23,243 nt of DNA from an uncultured Clostridia bacterium (GCA_946408865.1 CAMJTZ010000010.1:1-23243); one strand, 5' to 3'. Positions 1-7,138 are shown, numbered from the stretch's first letter. A program made the numbers and translations. The notes: generated from the letters alone by a model not told the origin.

Positions 1-165
1 GCATATCATACAGCTTTCCTTTCCGCAACAGGGGACTACATCTTGTATCCATGTGATCCGAAAAACTCTGCGCACAACAGGGTTTTTGGCCGAAACTGCA
101 AAAAAACGAACAAAAATCAGGAAATGATCCGGAATGTGCACCGCTTGATAAATCAATACTGTTAT

Positions 166-179
166 CGTTTCCGGAAACG
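166..179. promoter_or_regulatory. Perfect 14-bp palindrome, candidate operator
   Basis: CGTTTCCGGAAACG reads the same on both strands. It lies about 50 bp upstream of the main promoter of the sugar-importer operon. It also covers the position a -35 box would take for a second possible promoter with TATAAT at 191-196 (17-bp spacer from TTTCCG at 168-173). A regulator site is a reasonable inference, for example for a LacI-type protein, but no regulator gene adjoins it here. Nothing in bases 1-165 looked coding or structured. Confidence 0.45.
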
Positions 180-215
180 TCCCGTACATGTATAATCCGG
201 CATAAAAAACAAGGA

Positions 216-233
216 AATACAACATATTGTATT
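216..233. promoter_or_regulatory. 18-bp inverted repeat overlapping the -35 box
   Basis: AATACAA (216-222) and TTGTATT (227-233) are perfect inverted copies around CATA. The right arm runs into the -35 hexamer TTGCAA (232-237) of the importer promoter, so a bound protein would touch the polymerase site directly. The sequence differs from the 166-179 palindrome, so two different regulators, or two unrelated features, are possible. Confidence 0.45.
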
Positions 234-260
234 GCAAAACACGAACGAAAAGAGTATACT
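232..260 (+). promoter_or_regulatory. Sigma-A type promoter of the sugar importer operon
   Basis: TTGCAA (232-237) and TATACT (255-260) are separated by exactly 17 bp. Transcription would start near 267, giving a leader of about 108 nt before the binding-protein gene. The leader carries two small hairpins: AACAGCG/CGCTGTT (308-314 with 321-327) and GCGGC/GCCGC (338-342 with 346-350). The strong AGGAGG ribosome site follows at 361-366. Confidence 0.7.
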
Positions 261-374
261 GTTCCTCGCTTGAGAGAGTGGTTTAAATGGGACTCAAGAG
301 TGTCGATAACAGCGGGATATCGCTGTTTGAGAATAATGCGGCACTGCCGCGAAAATTAAAAGGAGGTCTCCCCT

Positions 375-1736
375 ATGAAGAAGGTCCTGTCTCTGGTCCT
401 GGCTCTGGTGCTCGTGCTCGGCGTGATGAGCTTCGCGAGCGCTGATGACGAAGTCATCAATCTGAAGGTGTATTCTTTCACGAATGAACTTCAGGGCGTT
501 ATTGAAAAGTACTATGAGCCCACCCATCAAAACGTGAAGTTTACCTGGGAAATCATCCCCACCGATGGTGATCAGTATCTGACCAAGGTTGATACTCTGC
601 TGGGCAGCAATGCTGATTCTGATGAAGCTCCTGATCTGTTCGCGATCGAAGCTGGCTTCGTAAAGCACTACATCGACAGCAGTTTCACTGCTCCTCTGGC
701 CGACCTCGGTTTCACCGATGCCGACTATGAAGGATCCCTGGATGTTATGCTGAAGGCTGGTCAGGACTCCAATGGCGTCCAGAAGGGTCTGGCCTGGCAG
801 TCCACCCCCGGTGCTATGTTCTATCGTGCCTCCCTGGCTGAAAAGTACCTGGGCGTGAAAACCCCTGAAGAATTCCAGGCTCTGGTTTCTGACTGGGACG
901 CTTTCGTTGAAACTGCCAAGAAGCTGAATGAGGCATCCAATGGCGCCTGCAAGATGATCACCGGTTCCGGCGACCTGTGGAACGTTTATCAGTATCAGCG
1001 CACCCAGCCCTGGGTTGTGGATGGCAAGCTGGTTATTGACGACGAACTGCTGGACTATGAAGAACTGTGCAAGACCATGTATGAAGAAGGCCTGACTCAG
1101 AAGGCCGGTGCCTGGCAAGAAACCTGGTTCGCCGGTATGCAGGGTGCTACCGAAACCATGTGCTACTTCCTGCCCACCTGGGGTCTGCATTACACCCTGA
1201 AGCCCAACTGCGTTGCCGGCGGCGGAGATGCTGCGGACGAAGCGGCTCTGAAGGCTCTGAGCGATGAAAAGGGTGGCACCTACGGTGACTGGCGCATGGT
1301 CGCTGGCCCCTGCGCTTACAGCTGGGGCGGCACCTGGATCGGCGCCAATCCTGCCAAGGTTGCTTCTGCCAGCGATGCCAAGAAGGCCGCTATGAAGGAT
1401 GTTATCGCTTTCGTTACCCTGAATCAGGACTTCCTGTATCAGTACGCGATTGATTCCGGCGACTTCGTCGGCAACAAGGCTGTTGTTGATAAGTATCTGG
1501 CTGACGGCGAACGGCCCAACCCCTTCCTGGGCGGTCAGGATCACTACAAACTGTTTGCTGACTATGTATCTCTGACGAACGTTGATATCCTGAACTACTA
1601 TGACAACAAGATCAACGATGCCTGGAGCAAATTCGTCACCACGCCGTATGAAACCGGTGAGAAGACCCTGGAAGAAGCTATTGAAGGCTTCAAGCAGGAA
1701 GTCGCCGCAGCGATCACGGATATCACTGTTGAATAA
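375..1736 (+). CDS. Sugar ABC transporter extracellular solute-binding protein
   Basis: 453 residues, the usual size for family 1 (MalE/UgpB-like) binding proteins. It captures a sugar or oligosaccharide outside the membrane and hands it to the two permeases encoded next; the substrate cannot be read from the sequence. A signal peptide is clear: MKK, a Leu/Val-rich core to about residue 17, then an ASA motif at 21-23 followed by DD, a type I signal peptidase site. There is no lipobox cysteine, which is unusual for a binding protein in a Gram-positive cell. The start is fixed by AGGAGG nine bases upstream. Codon choice (many GCT, GTT, AAG, GAA) differs from the GC-ending codons of genes after 5396, as expected for a highly expressed gene. 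First gene of a binding protein-permease-permease operon. Confidence 0.92.
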   Translation: MKKVLSLVLALVLVLGVMSFASADDEVINLKVYSFTNELQGVIEKYYEPTHQNVKFTWEIIPTDGDQYLTKVDTLLGSNADSDEAPDLFAIEAGFVKHYIDSSFTAPLADLGFTDADYEGSLDVMLKAGQDSNGVQKGLAWQSTPGAMFYRASLAEKYLGVKTPEEFQALVSDWDAFVETAKKLNEASNGACKMITGSGDLWNVYQYQRTQPWVVDGKLVIDDELLDYEELCKTMYEEGLTQKAGAWQETWFAGMQGATETMCYFLPTWGLHYTLKPNCVAGGGDAADEAALKALSDEKGGTYGDWRMVAGPCAYSWGGTWIGANPAKVASASDAKKAAMKDVIAFVTLNQDFLYQYAIDSGDFVGNKAVVDKYLADGERPNPFLGGQDHYKLFADYVSLTNVDILNYYDNKINDAWSKFVTTPYETGEKTLEEAIEGFKQEVAAAITDITVE

Positions 1737-1775
1737 TCCGTATGCGAACCCTTAGGCTGCTGTAAATGCAACCTT

Positions 1776-1810
1776 GCGGGGCTGTCTCCTGTGGGGGCAG
1801 CCCCGCTTTA
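1776..1810 (+). terminator. Strong stem-loop after the binding-protein gene
   Basis: GCGGGGCTG (1776-1784) pairs with CAGCCCCGC (1798-1806). The stem can continue inward through TCTCC/GGGGG with two U-G pairs, leaving a three-base loop. Only a short TTTA follows, so it is likely a leaky terminator or a 3'-end stabiliser. Such a structure would let the binding protein be made in excess over the permeases, as is known for many importer operons. Confidence 0.65.
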
Positions 1811-1812
1811 TA

Positions 1813-1901
1813 GCAAGAATAAAGGCAAAGGTGCTTTTTCTTGCGTAAGCGCTGTACAGCGCAGGTTATAAACAACGTTTACGCAAGGGAAAGGCCCTTG
1901 C
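1813..1901 (+). promoter_or_regulatory. Mutually exclusive hairpins before the first permease gene
   Basis: Four GCAAG/CTTGC segments alternate in orientation. Segment 1 GCAAGAA (1813-1819) pairs with TTCTTGC (1838-1844). Segment 2 CTTGCGTAA (1840-1848) pairs with TTACGCAAG (1879-1887), enclosing the perfect palindrome GCGCTGTACAGCGC (1849-1862). Segment 3 GCAAGGG (1883-1889) pairs with CCCTTGC (1895-1901). Neighbouring helices share bases and cannot form together, the layout of an attenuator or RNA switch. The permease ribosome site GGGAGAGGGG (1913-1922) follows directly. Function is inference. Confidence 0.5.
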
Positions 1902-1931
1902 CAACAATAAACGGGAGAGGGGTGGGCACGA

Positions 1932-2900
1932 ATGCAGAACAGGGTGAAACCCAAGCATAAATCCATCAGCTACAGCCGCTATGGATATTTTTTTGTTGCA
2001 CCGTTCTTCATTGTGTTCCTTATTTTCGGTCTGTATCCTATCATCTTCACTTTCCGGACCTCCATGACGGATGCAGTCGGCTGGACTAAAATTCTTAACA
2101 ATTCATTCATCGGATTCGAAAACTTTCAGAAGCTTTTTGATCCAAACAGCCTGGTGTTTCCAAAGTTCTGGGGTTCCTTTGTAAACACCCTGATCATGTG
2201 GTTCTTCAATTTCGTTCCCCAGTTAGGTCTGGCACTGATTCTTGCGAGCTGGTTTACGGATTCTCGTCTGCATCTGAGGGCGCAGGGTTTCTTTAAGGTA
2301 ACCATTTTTATGCCGAACATCATCACCGCTGCAACCATTGGTGTTTTGTTTATGAGCCTGTTCACCTTCCCGATTGCACCGGTGAATACTTTCCTGCAGA
2401 GTTCCGGTCTTTCGAATATGCCCGTCAACTTCTTCCGTTCCATGGAATGGAGCCGCGGTCTGATCTCCTTCATTCAGTGGTGGATGTGGTGCGGCAATAC
2501 GATGATCATCATGATTGCTGGCATCAGCGGTATCAACCCTGCACTGTTTGAAGCCGCACTGGTGGACGGCTGCTCCAGCCGTCAGACTTTTTGGAAGATT
2601 ACTCTTCCGCTGATCAAACCCATCCTGGTTTATAATCTGACGACTTCTCTGGTCGGTGGCCTGACCATGTTCGATATTCCGCACCTGATGACGCAGGGAG
2701 AACCGAATGAAACAACAAACACTGTAGCGCGGTTTATCTATACGCAGGGCTTTACCGGATCTAACAACTTCAATATGGCAAGCGCTGCTTCCATCGTACT
2801 GTTTGTGATTATCATCATTGGCTCCCTTGCAATCCGGTTTATCATGAAAGATCGGGACGAGAAGCCTCTGAAGCATGCAGGGAAGGGGGCGATCAAATGA
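1932..2900 (+). CDS. Sugar ABC transporter permease, MalF/UgpA type
   Basis: 322 residues, an integral membrane protein of the binding-protein-dependent importer family. Hydrophobic segments lie near residues 19-40, 82-107, 120-145, 178-200, 232-250 and 284-304. The cytoplasmic EAA loop that docks on the ATPase is at about 207-227 (EAALVDGCSSRQTFWKITLP), with the conserved EAA...DG pattern. With the next gene's product it should form the transmembrane channel. The start is supported by GGGAGAGGGG nine bases upstream. Its stop overlaps the next start in an ATGA, so the two permeases are translationally coupled. No ATPase gene is present in the window; a shared MsmX/UgpC-type ATPase elsewhere is likely. 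Confidence 0.93.
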   Translation: MQNRVKPKHKSISYSRYGYFFVAPFFIVFLIFGLYPIIFTFRTSMTDAVGWTKILNNSFIGFENFQKLFDPNSLVFPKFWGSFVNTLIMWFFNFVPQLGLALILASWFTDSRLHLRAQGFFKVTIFMPNIITAATIGVLFMSLFTFPIAPVNTFLQSSGLSNMPVNFFRSMEWSRGLISFIQWWMWCGNTMIIMIAGISGINPALFEAALVDGCSSRQTFWKITLPLIKPILVYNLTTSLVGGLTMFDIPHLMTQGEPNETTNTVARFIYTQGFTGSNNFNMASAASIVLFVIIIIGSLAIRFIMKDRDEKPLKHAGKGAIK

Positions 2901-4384
2901 AACCTGTCAAAAAGATTATAATTATTTGTTTGATGGTTATTACGCTGGTCGCCATGTTCCTGCCAGCCGCATCATTCCATTATAATGCCGGCGGTCAGGC
3001 AAACGAAGAAATAGCCAAACAGCAGAGCAAAGTAGAAAGCGCTCAGAAACAGCTCGATCGCTGGGTTGAGGGCGGAAAAAAATCCGAATCCGACATTGCA
3101 AAGCAAAGAGCAAAAGTTCAGAAAGAACAGGACAAACTGGATGAGCTGATTGCTCAGCAGGAAGCGAATGCCGGAAACGATGATAGCAGCGCCAGTCTTT
3201 CCTATGCGATTCTTCCGAATGAGCTCCCCGCGGAACTGGAAATTGACCAGATGGTCATCAACCAGTACAAGATTTATGATACAAATTTCCCGGTTTACTA
3301 TACGGTGCGATGGGTAGCCTTCGGTGTGCTGGCTCTGGCACTTCTCCTGATCGTACTGACAGGAAACAAAACGGTCAGCAAACTGTATACTTTCGCTTCT
3401 TTCGCCCAGTTAATCGGCATCATTCTGCTGGCCTACACCATCCTGCGGCTCATTGCGTTCCCAATCAAAGCACCCTATACAAACGCGAACCTGAATACAT
3501 TTGTTCTGATTCTGCTGCTTGCCTGCCCGGTAGTGGCTTTTGCACTGCATATTGGTGCCGTGCATAACTCCAAGCGCAGCATGATCTATGTCTTCTGCTC
3601 TTTCCTGAGCCTGCTTGCGATCATTCCTTTCTGGATTATGATTGTCAACGCGACACGAAATACCCAGGCAATACAGCAGAGCGTCAGCGTGATTCCCAGC
3701 ACCTTCCTTGCAAGCAACTGGAATATCCTGACCTCAAAGAACTTCAATGTTGCTGTCGGATTCAGAAACAGCGCGATCATTGCCTTTGGATCTACAATTC
3801 TGAGCGTGTACTTCTCGGCACTGACCGCTTACGGTTTCAAGGTTTATCAGTTCAGAGGCAATAAGTTCCTGTATGCAGTGGTCATGGCAATCATCATGAT
3901 CCCCGGACAGGTTACCGGTACCGGCTTCTTCATGTTCATGTATCAGCTGGGCTTGACCAACAACTTCATCCCGCTGATCATCCCGTCCATCGCTGCTGCA
4001 GCAACGGTATTCTTCTTCCGGCAGTACCTGGAAGCCAACTTCCAGATTTCTCTGGTGGAAGCAGCCCGTATCGATGGTGCAGGTGAATTCTTCATCTTTA
4101 ACCGGATTGTGCTTCCTATCATGCTGCCTGCAATGGCCACCATGGGAATCATGGCAGTAATCGGTTCCTGGAACAACTACCTGACACCCTTGATGCTGTT
4201 GTCAGATTCCAACATGAAGACCCTGCCAATGATGGTTCAGGAACTGCGCGGCGATATCTACCGCACAGAGTACGGCTCCATCTATCTGGGCCTGGCCATG
4301 ACGGCGCTGCCGCTGATCATTGTGTACTTTGCCTTCAGCAAATACATCATCGCCGGCGTTGCACTGGGCGGCGTCAAGGAGTAA
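2897..4384 (+). CDS. Sugar ABC transporter permease, MalG type, with long N-terminal extension
   Basis: 495 residues, against roughly 270-300 for ordinary MalG/UgpE proteins. The conserved part starts near residue 228 and includes the EAA loop at 388-407 (EAARIDGAGEFFIFNRIVLP). In front of it are a membrane segment (about 6-25), a charged heptad-like stretch at about 35-90 rich in Glu, Lys, Gln and Ala that looks like a coiled coil, and three more hydrophobic segments (about 137-156, 166-188, 199-221). The coiled coil should face outward if residues 6-25 span the membrane inside to outside, which could place it near the binding protein. ATGA overlap with the previous gene. The substrate is unknown. 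The permease assignment is secure; the role of the extension is not. Confidence 0.9.
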   Translation: MKPVKKIIIICLMVITLVAMFLPAASFHYNAGGQANEEIAKQQSKVESAQKQLDRWVEGGKKSESDIAKQRAKVQKEQDKLDELIAQQEANAGNDDSSASLSYAILPNELPAELEIDQMVINQYKIYDTNFPVYYTVRWVAFGVLALALLLIVLTGNKTVSKLYTFASFAQLIGIILLAYTILRLIAFPIKAPYTNANLNTFVLILLLACPVVAFALHIGAVHNSKRSMIYVFCSFLSLLAIIPFWIMIVNATRNTQAIQQSVSVIPSTFLASNWNILTSKNFNVAVGFRNSAIIAFGSTILSVYFSALTAYGFKVYQFRGNKFLYAVVMAIIMIPGQVTGTGFFMFMYQLGLTNNFIPLIIPSIAAAATVFFFRQYLEANFQISLVEAARIDGAGEFFIFNRIVLPIMLPAMATMGIMAVIGSWNNYLTPLMLLSDSNMKTLPMMVQELRGDIYRTEYGSIYLGLAMTALPLIIVYFAFSKYIIAGVALGGVKE

Positions 4385-4407
4385 TCCGAAGCAGAAAAAG
4401 CTTTTTG

Positions 4408-4439
4408 CAGGACCTCTGAACTCCAGGGGTCCTGTTTTT
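4408..4439 (+). terminator. Rho-independent terminator of the sugar importer operon
   Basis: CAGGACCTC (4408-4416) pairs with GGGGTCCTG (4426-4434) with one U-G pair and a nine-base loop, followed by TTTTT (4435-4439). It lies 24 bases past the stop of the second permease gene and faces the convergent toxin gene. On the other strand it is followed by CAAAAAGCTTTTT, so it may work weakly in both directions. Confidence 0.85.
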
Positions 4440-4468
4440 GTGTGAAGATATTATTGTTTGCGAAAAGA

Positions 4469-4774
4469 TCAGTTCATCTGATAATCGAAAATACCCATGA
4501 TAGCGTCGGAAAAATCCATTACATCAAAATAAGATATGGTTCCGATCTTTGAAAAAGTCCTTTGCTGCAGATCAAGGTAATGAAGCTGCTCGCACAGGAT
4601 ATAACCTTCCGCCAGGTCGCTTTTCAGCGGAAGATGAAGCGGACCGGCCGCGGCATTTTTCTGGATGGGACAGACAATCGCTTTTCCGGTTTCATTGAAA
4701 AAATTGTTGCTTGCAACGATAACCGGAAAGGACTGGCGCTGCACTTTCAGAATATCTCCCTGCTCTATCCGCAT
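4469..4774 (-). CDS. MazF/PemK-like toxin of a type II toxin-antitoxin pair
   Basis: 101 residues from the ATG at 4774. The opening IEQGDILKV and the strand SFPVIVASNN match the fold start of MazF/PemK endoribonucleases, which cleave mRNA when the antitoxin is lost. The ATG is preferred over the in-frame GTG at 4783 because GAGGTG lies eight bases ahead of it inside the antitoxin gene; the ATG falls two bases after the antitoxin stop. By eye, the usual Arg of the RPVV-type strand is Phe here, and the usual Thr/Ser after the next strand (PCTSQ-like) is replaced in CPIQKN. The protein may therefore be a divergent or weakened toxin. The fold call is good; the activity is uncertain. Confidence 0.8.
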   Translation of the reverse strand: MRIEQGDILKVQRQSFPVIVASNNFFNETGKAIVCPIQKNAAAGPLHLPLKSDLAEGYILCEQLHYLDLQQRTFSKIGTISYFDVMDFSDAIMGIFDYQMN

Positions 4775-4776
4775 TT

Positions 4777-5019
4777 TCACCACACCTCGCTGCCCACAGG
4801 TTCATCCCATTCGATTTCATCTGACAGATTGAGATTGCCGCCGAAGTCAGCAGCTCTTTCCCGCAGACTGCGATGGCGGAATACCGGGGTGAGAACAATC
4901 CGGCCGTCTATGATTTCAGCGTTCAGCGTATCGTCTGCGGAAACGCCGGCTTCCCGAAGAAATTCCTTTGTAAAACGGATCCCCGTTCCGTTTCCCCATT
5001 TCCGGACCTGTATCTGCAA
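4777..5019 (-). CDS. MazE/AbrB-type antitoxin
   Basis: 80 residues from a TTG start. The N-terminus MQIQVRKWGNGTGIRF is a clear AbrB/MazE DNA-binding swapped-hairpin motif. The C-terminus is acidic (LSDEIEWDEP), as expected for the toxin-neutralising tail. The reading frame stays open upstream to 5079, but that stretch holds the promoter (TTGACA/TATACT), so the longer versions would begin at or before the transcript start. The TTG at 5019 has a G-rich site (5028-5034) eight bases ahead and gives the family's usual length and first residues. The product should neutralise the toxin encoded next and repress its own promoter. Confidence 0.85.
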   Translation of the reverse strand: MQIQVRKWGNGTGIRFTKEFLREAGVSADDTLNAEIIDGRIVLTPVFRHRSLRERAADFGGNLNLSDEIEWDEPVGSEVW

Positions 5020-5049
5020 ATCAGACACCCCCCCGTTTCGTATAAACAT

Positions 5050-5079
5050 AGTATAAACATCAGAGGACGTCATTGTCAA
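5050..5079 (-). promoter_or_regulatory. Promoter of the mazEF-like operon
   Basis: On the minus strand, TTGACA (5079-5074) and TATACT (5055-5050) are 18 bp apart. The -35 box is perfect and the -10 box near-perfect. Transcription would start near 5043, leaving a leader of about 24 nt before the antitoxin TTG at 5019. Confidence 0.75.
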
Positions 5080-5215
5080 TAAAAGAATCTATCAGTCCGC
5101 GGAAATCCTGGCGAAAAAGGCCATCACGGACAGAATTTAAAACAGAATCTTACTTACAGTATATAAAAAAGACTACCAATAGTATTGACAGTATGTTCAT
5201 TTCACGCTTTTGTTC

Positions 5216-5224
5216 TGATATAAT
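5216..5224 (+). promoter_or_regulatory. Extended -10 promoter upstream of the ABC exporter
   Basis: TGATATAAT is a perfect extended -10 element; a weak TTCATT lies 17 bp upstream of the TATAAT. A TTGACA at 5185-5190 is too far away (28 bp) to pair with it. Transcription would start near 5231. The gene-poor stretch 5080-5395 also holds a coding-looking fragment (5057-5140), a strong ribosome site AGGAAGGA (5241-5248) and a short ORF before the exporter. Confidence 0.55.
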
Positions 5225-5263
5225 GCATCCGGAACAGCAAAGGAAGGAAGCATCCATGACGGC

Positions 5264-5377
5264 ATGGGCGGAACAGCGGGAGACAGTATTGCCTTTATCC
5301 TCGGAAAACTCCGGGACCCGGAACTGGAAGCCCTGTGGAATGAAATCCGCGGCAGCGCGCCGGAAGCGGCGGAATAA
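5264..5377 (+). CDS. Possible 37-residue leader protein
   Basis: The frame starting at ATG 5264 reads MGGTAGDSIAFILGKLRDPE and continues to AAE before a TAA. It has coding-like codon choice (GC-ending, many Glu and Leu) matching the following gene. The best ribosome site, AGGAAGGA at 5241-5248, is ideally spaced for a different ATG at 5256 whose frame looks non-coding and runs into the exporter gene. Either the 5264 start is used with a long 15-base spacing, or a small gene has been broken by a frameshift. It ends 18 bases before the exporter start. No family recognised. Confidence 0.35.
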   Translation: MGGTAGDSIAFILGKLRDPELEALWNEIRGSAPEAAE

Positions 5378-5395
5378 CAAGGGGAGGAAAAAACC

Positions 5396-7138
5396 ATGGG
5401 TCAGGACAAAGCTGTCAGAAAGGAAATCTGGGCGCTACGCCGCCCGTTCCTGCGGGAACTCTTTCGTGAAAACAAACTGAACCTGGCGATGACCCTGCTC
5501 TCGGCCGCCCTGATGGCGGCCGGAGAGCTGGTCGTCTCCTGGCTGATCAAAGAGATCGTGGACCTGATCTCCGGCGTCAGCGGATATACCATCGGAACCC
5601 TGCTGGCCATTGCCGGCGGCGGACTCGCGCTGATGGCGGCGGCCGCGGCCATCGATTATGTGTTTCTTTCCCGCTTCCGCGCGAAGGCCATGAAGCAGTA
5701 CCGGGAATATGTGTTCAGCAGGCTGCTGGAGAAAGGAATCCAGGCCTTTTCCGGCGAGAACAGCTCCCTTTATCTTTCCGCGCTTTCCAACGACGTTAAT
5801 ATCATCGAGCGGGATTTCATTTCGCCGCTGCAGAGCACCGTCACCACGGCCGTCGCTTTCGTCGGCGCGCTGGGGTTGATGATGTGGTACAGTCCAGTCC
5901 TGACTCTCATCTCCATCGGCTTTTCCCTCCTGCCGCTGATCGTTTCCGTCGTGTTCGGCAACAAAGCCGTGAAAGCCGAAAAAACCGTCTCCGACCGGAA
6001 AGAACATTACACCGCCATGCTCAAGGATACGCTCACCGGCTTCGCTGTTATCAAGAGCTCCAAGGCGGAAAAGAACATTGCCCGTCTGCATGACGGGCAG
6101 AATGAGCGCGTGGCGGACGCGTCGGCAAAGCGCACCGGAATCGGCGTGCTGATCGGGTATTCCTCCGGCATCGCCGGCGGCATCCTGCAGTTCGGCGTGT
6201 TCTTCGTCGCCGCCGCCCTGGCGCTTTCCGGCAGCAGCAGCGTCACCGGCGGCACCGCCATTGTTTTCGTACAGCTGCTGAATTACGTCCTCGGACCGAT
6301 TCAGGCCTTCCCCGCCTTCTTTGCCGGGGCAAAAGCCTCCTTCGGCCTGATGGACAAACTGGCCGAAGCGCTGAGCCGGAACATCCCGGATGAAGGAGAC
6401 CCCGTCGCGCCTTCCCTCACGGACGGTATCTCGGTCAGGGATCTCCGTTTTGCCTATGAGGAGGAAAAAACGGTTCTGCGGGATGTGGATCTGGAGCTGC
6501 GCGCGGGCGGGTGTTACGCTCTGGTCGGCGGGTCCGGCAGCGGCAAATCGACCCTTCTGAATCTCCTCATGGCTTCCTCCCGGAATTACGAGGGCGAAAT
6601 CCGCTATGACGGAAAAGAACTGAAAACCGTTTCCCCGGCTTCGCTCTATGATCTGGTATCCATCATCCAGCAGAACGTATTCGTCTTCAACAGCACCATC
6701 CGCAGCAATATCACCATGTTCTCGGACTTCCCGAAGGAGGACGTGGACCGGGCGGTCCGCATGTCCGGCCTGGAAAAGCTGATCCGGGAGAAGGGGGAGG
6801 ATTATCTCTGCGGCGAAAACGGATCCGGGCTGTCCGGCGGCGAACGGCAGAGGATCTCCATCGCCCGGGCGCTGCTGCGCAGAACGCCGGTGCTCTTTGT
6901 CGACGAAGCGACTGCTTCCCTGGACGCGGAAACCAGCTTCGAAGTGCTGGACGCGATCCTGAACCTGGACGGCTATACGCGGGTGATCGTCACCCATGAC
7001 CTGGATGAAAATATTCTCCGCCGCTGTACCTGCCTGTTTACGCTGAAAAACGGCGTCGTCGCGGAGCAGGGAACCTTTGGCGAACTGATGGAAAAGAAGG
7101 GCTATTTCTATTCGCTCTTCACCGTCTCCCAGCGATGA
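5396..7138 (+). CDS. ABC exporter with fused membrane and ATPase domains
   Basis: 580 residues, the normal size of an MsbA/LmrA-type half-transporter that works as a dimer. The membrane domain covers about 1-325, with hydrophobic segments near 28-52, 66-92, 147-166, 169-187, 250-278 and 284-305. The ATPase domain follows: Walker A GGSGSGKST (378-386), Q-loop near 425, signature LSGGER (479-484), Walker B VLFVDE (499-504), D-loop SLD (508-510) and switch His in VTHD (534). All catalytic motifs are intact. The start has GGGGAGG nine bases ahead. The substrate is not deducible; peptides, lipids or drugs are all possible. The methyltransferase gene follows, but the joining sequence is a duplicated segment, so that pairing may be recent. 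Confidence 0.92.
   Translation: MGQDKAVRKEIWALRRPFLRELFRENKLNLAMTLLSAALMAAGELVVSWLIKEIVDLISGVSGYTIGTLLAIAGGGLALMAAAAAIDYVFLSRFRAKAMKQYREYVFSRLLEKGIQAFSGENSSLYLSALSNDVNIIERDFISPLQSTVTTAVAFVGALGLMMWYSPVLTLISIGFSLLPLIVSVVFGNKAVKAEKTVSDRKEHYTAMLKDTLTGFAVIKSSKAEKNIARLHDGQNERVADASAKRTGIGVLIGYSSGIAGGILQFGVFFVAAALALSGSSSVTGGTAIVFVQLLNYVLGPIQAFPAFFAGAKASFGLMDKLAEALSRNIPDEGDPVAPSLTDGISVRDLRFAYEEEKTVLRDVDLELRAGGCYALVGGSGSGKSTLLNLLMASSRNYEGEIRYDGKELKTVSPASLYDLVSIIQQNVFVFNSTIRSNITMFSDFPKEDVDRAVRMSGLEKLIREKGEDYLCGENGSGLSGGERQRISIARALLRRTPVLFVDEATASLDAETSFEVLDAILNLDGYTRVIVTHDLDENILRRCTCLFTLKNGVVAEQGTFGELMEKKGYFYSLFTVSQR

Noticed and set aside
294..1544. A 416-codon open frame on the minus strand
   Set aside because: Antisense to the solute-binding protein gene, which has the signal peptide, ribosome site and promoter.
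5185..5190. TTGACA as the -35 of the exporter promoter
   Set aside because: It is 28 bp from the TATAAT at 5219, too far for a normal promoter; the extended -10 alone is a better explanation.
5435..6997. A 520-codon open frame on the minus strand
   Set aside because: Antisense to the ABC exporter with all ATPase motifs; no ribosome site and no recognisable domain.
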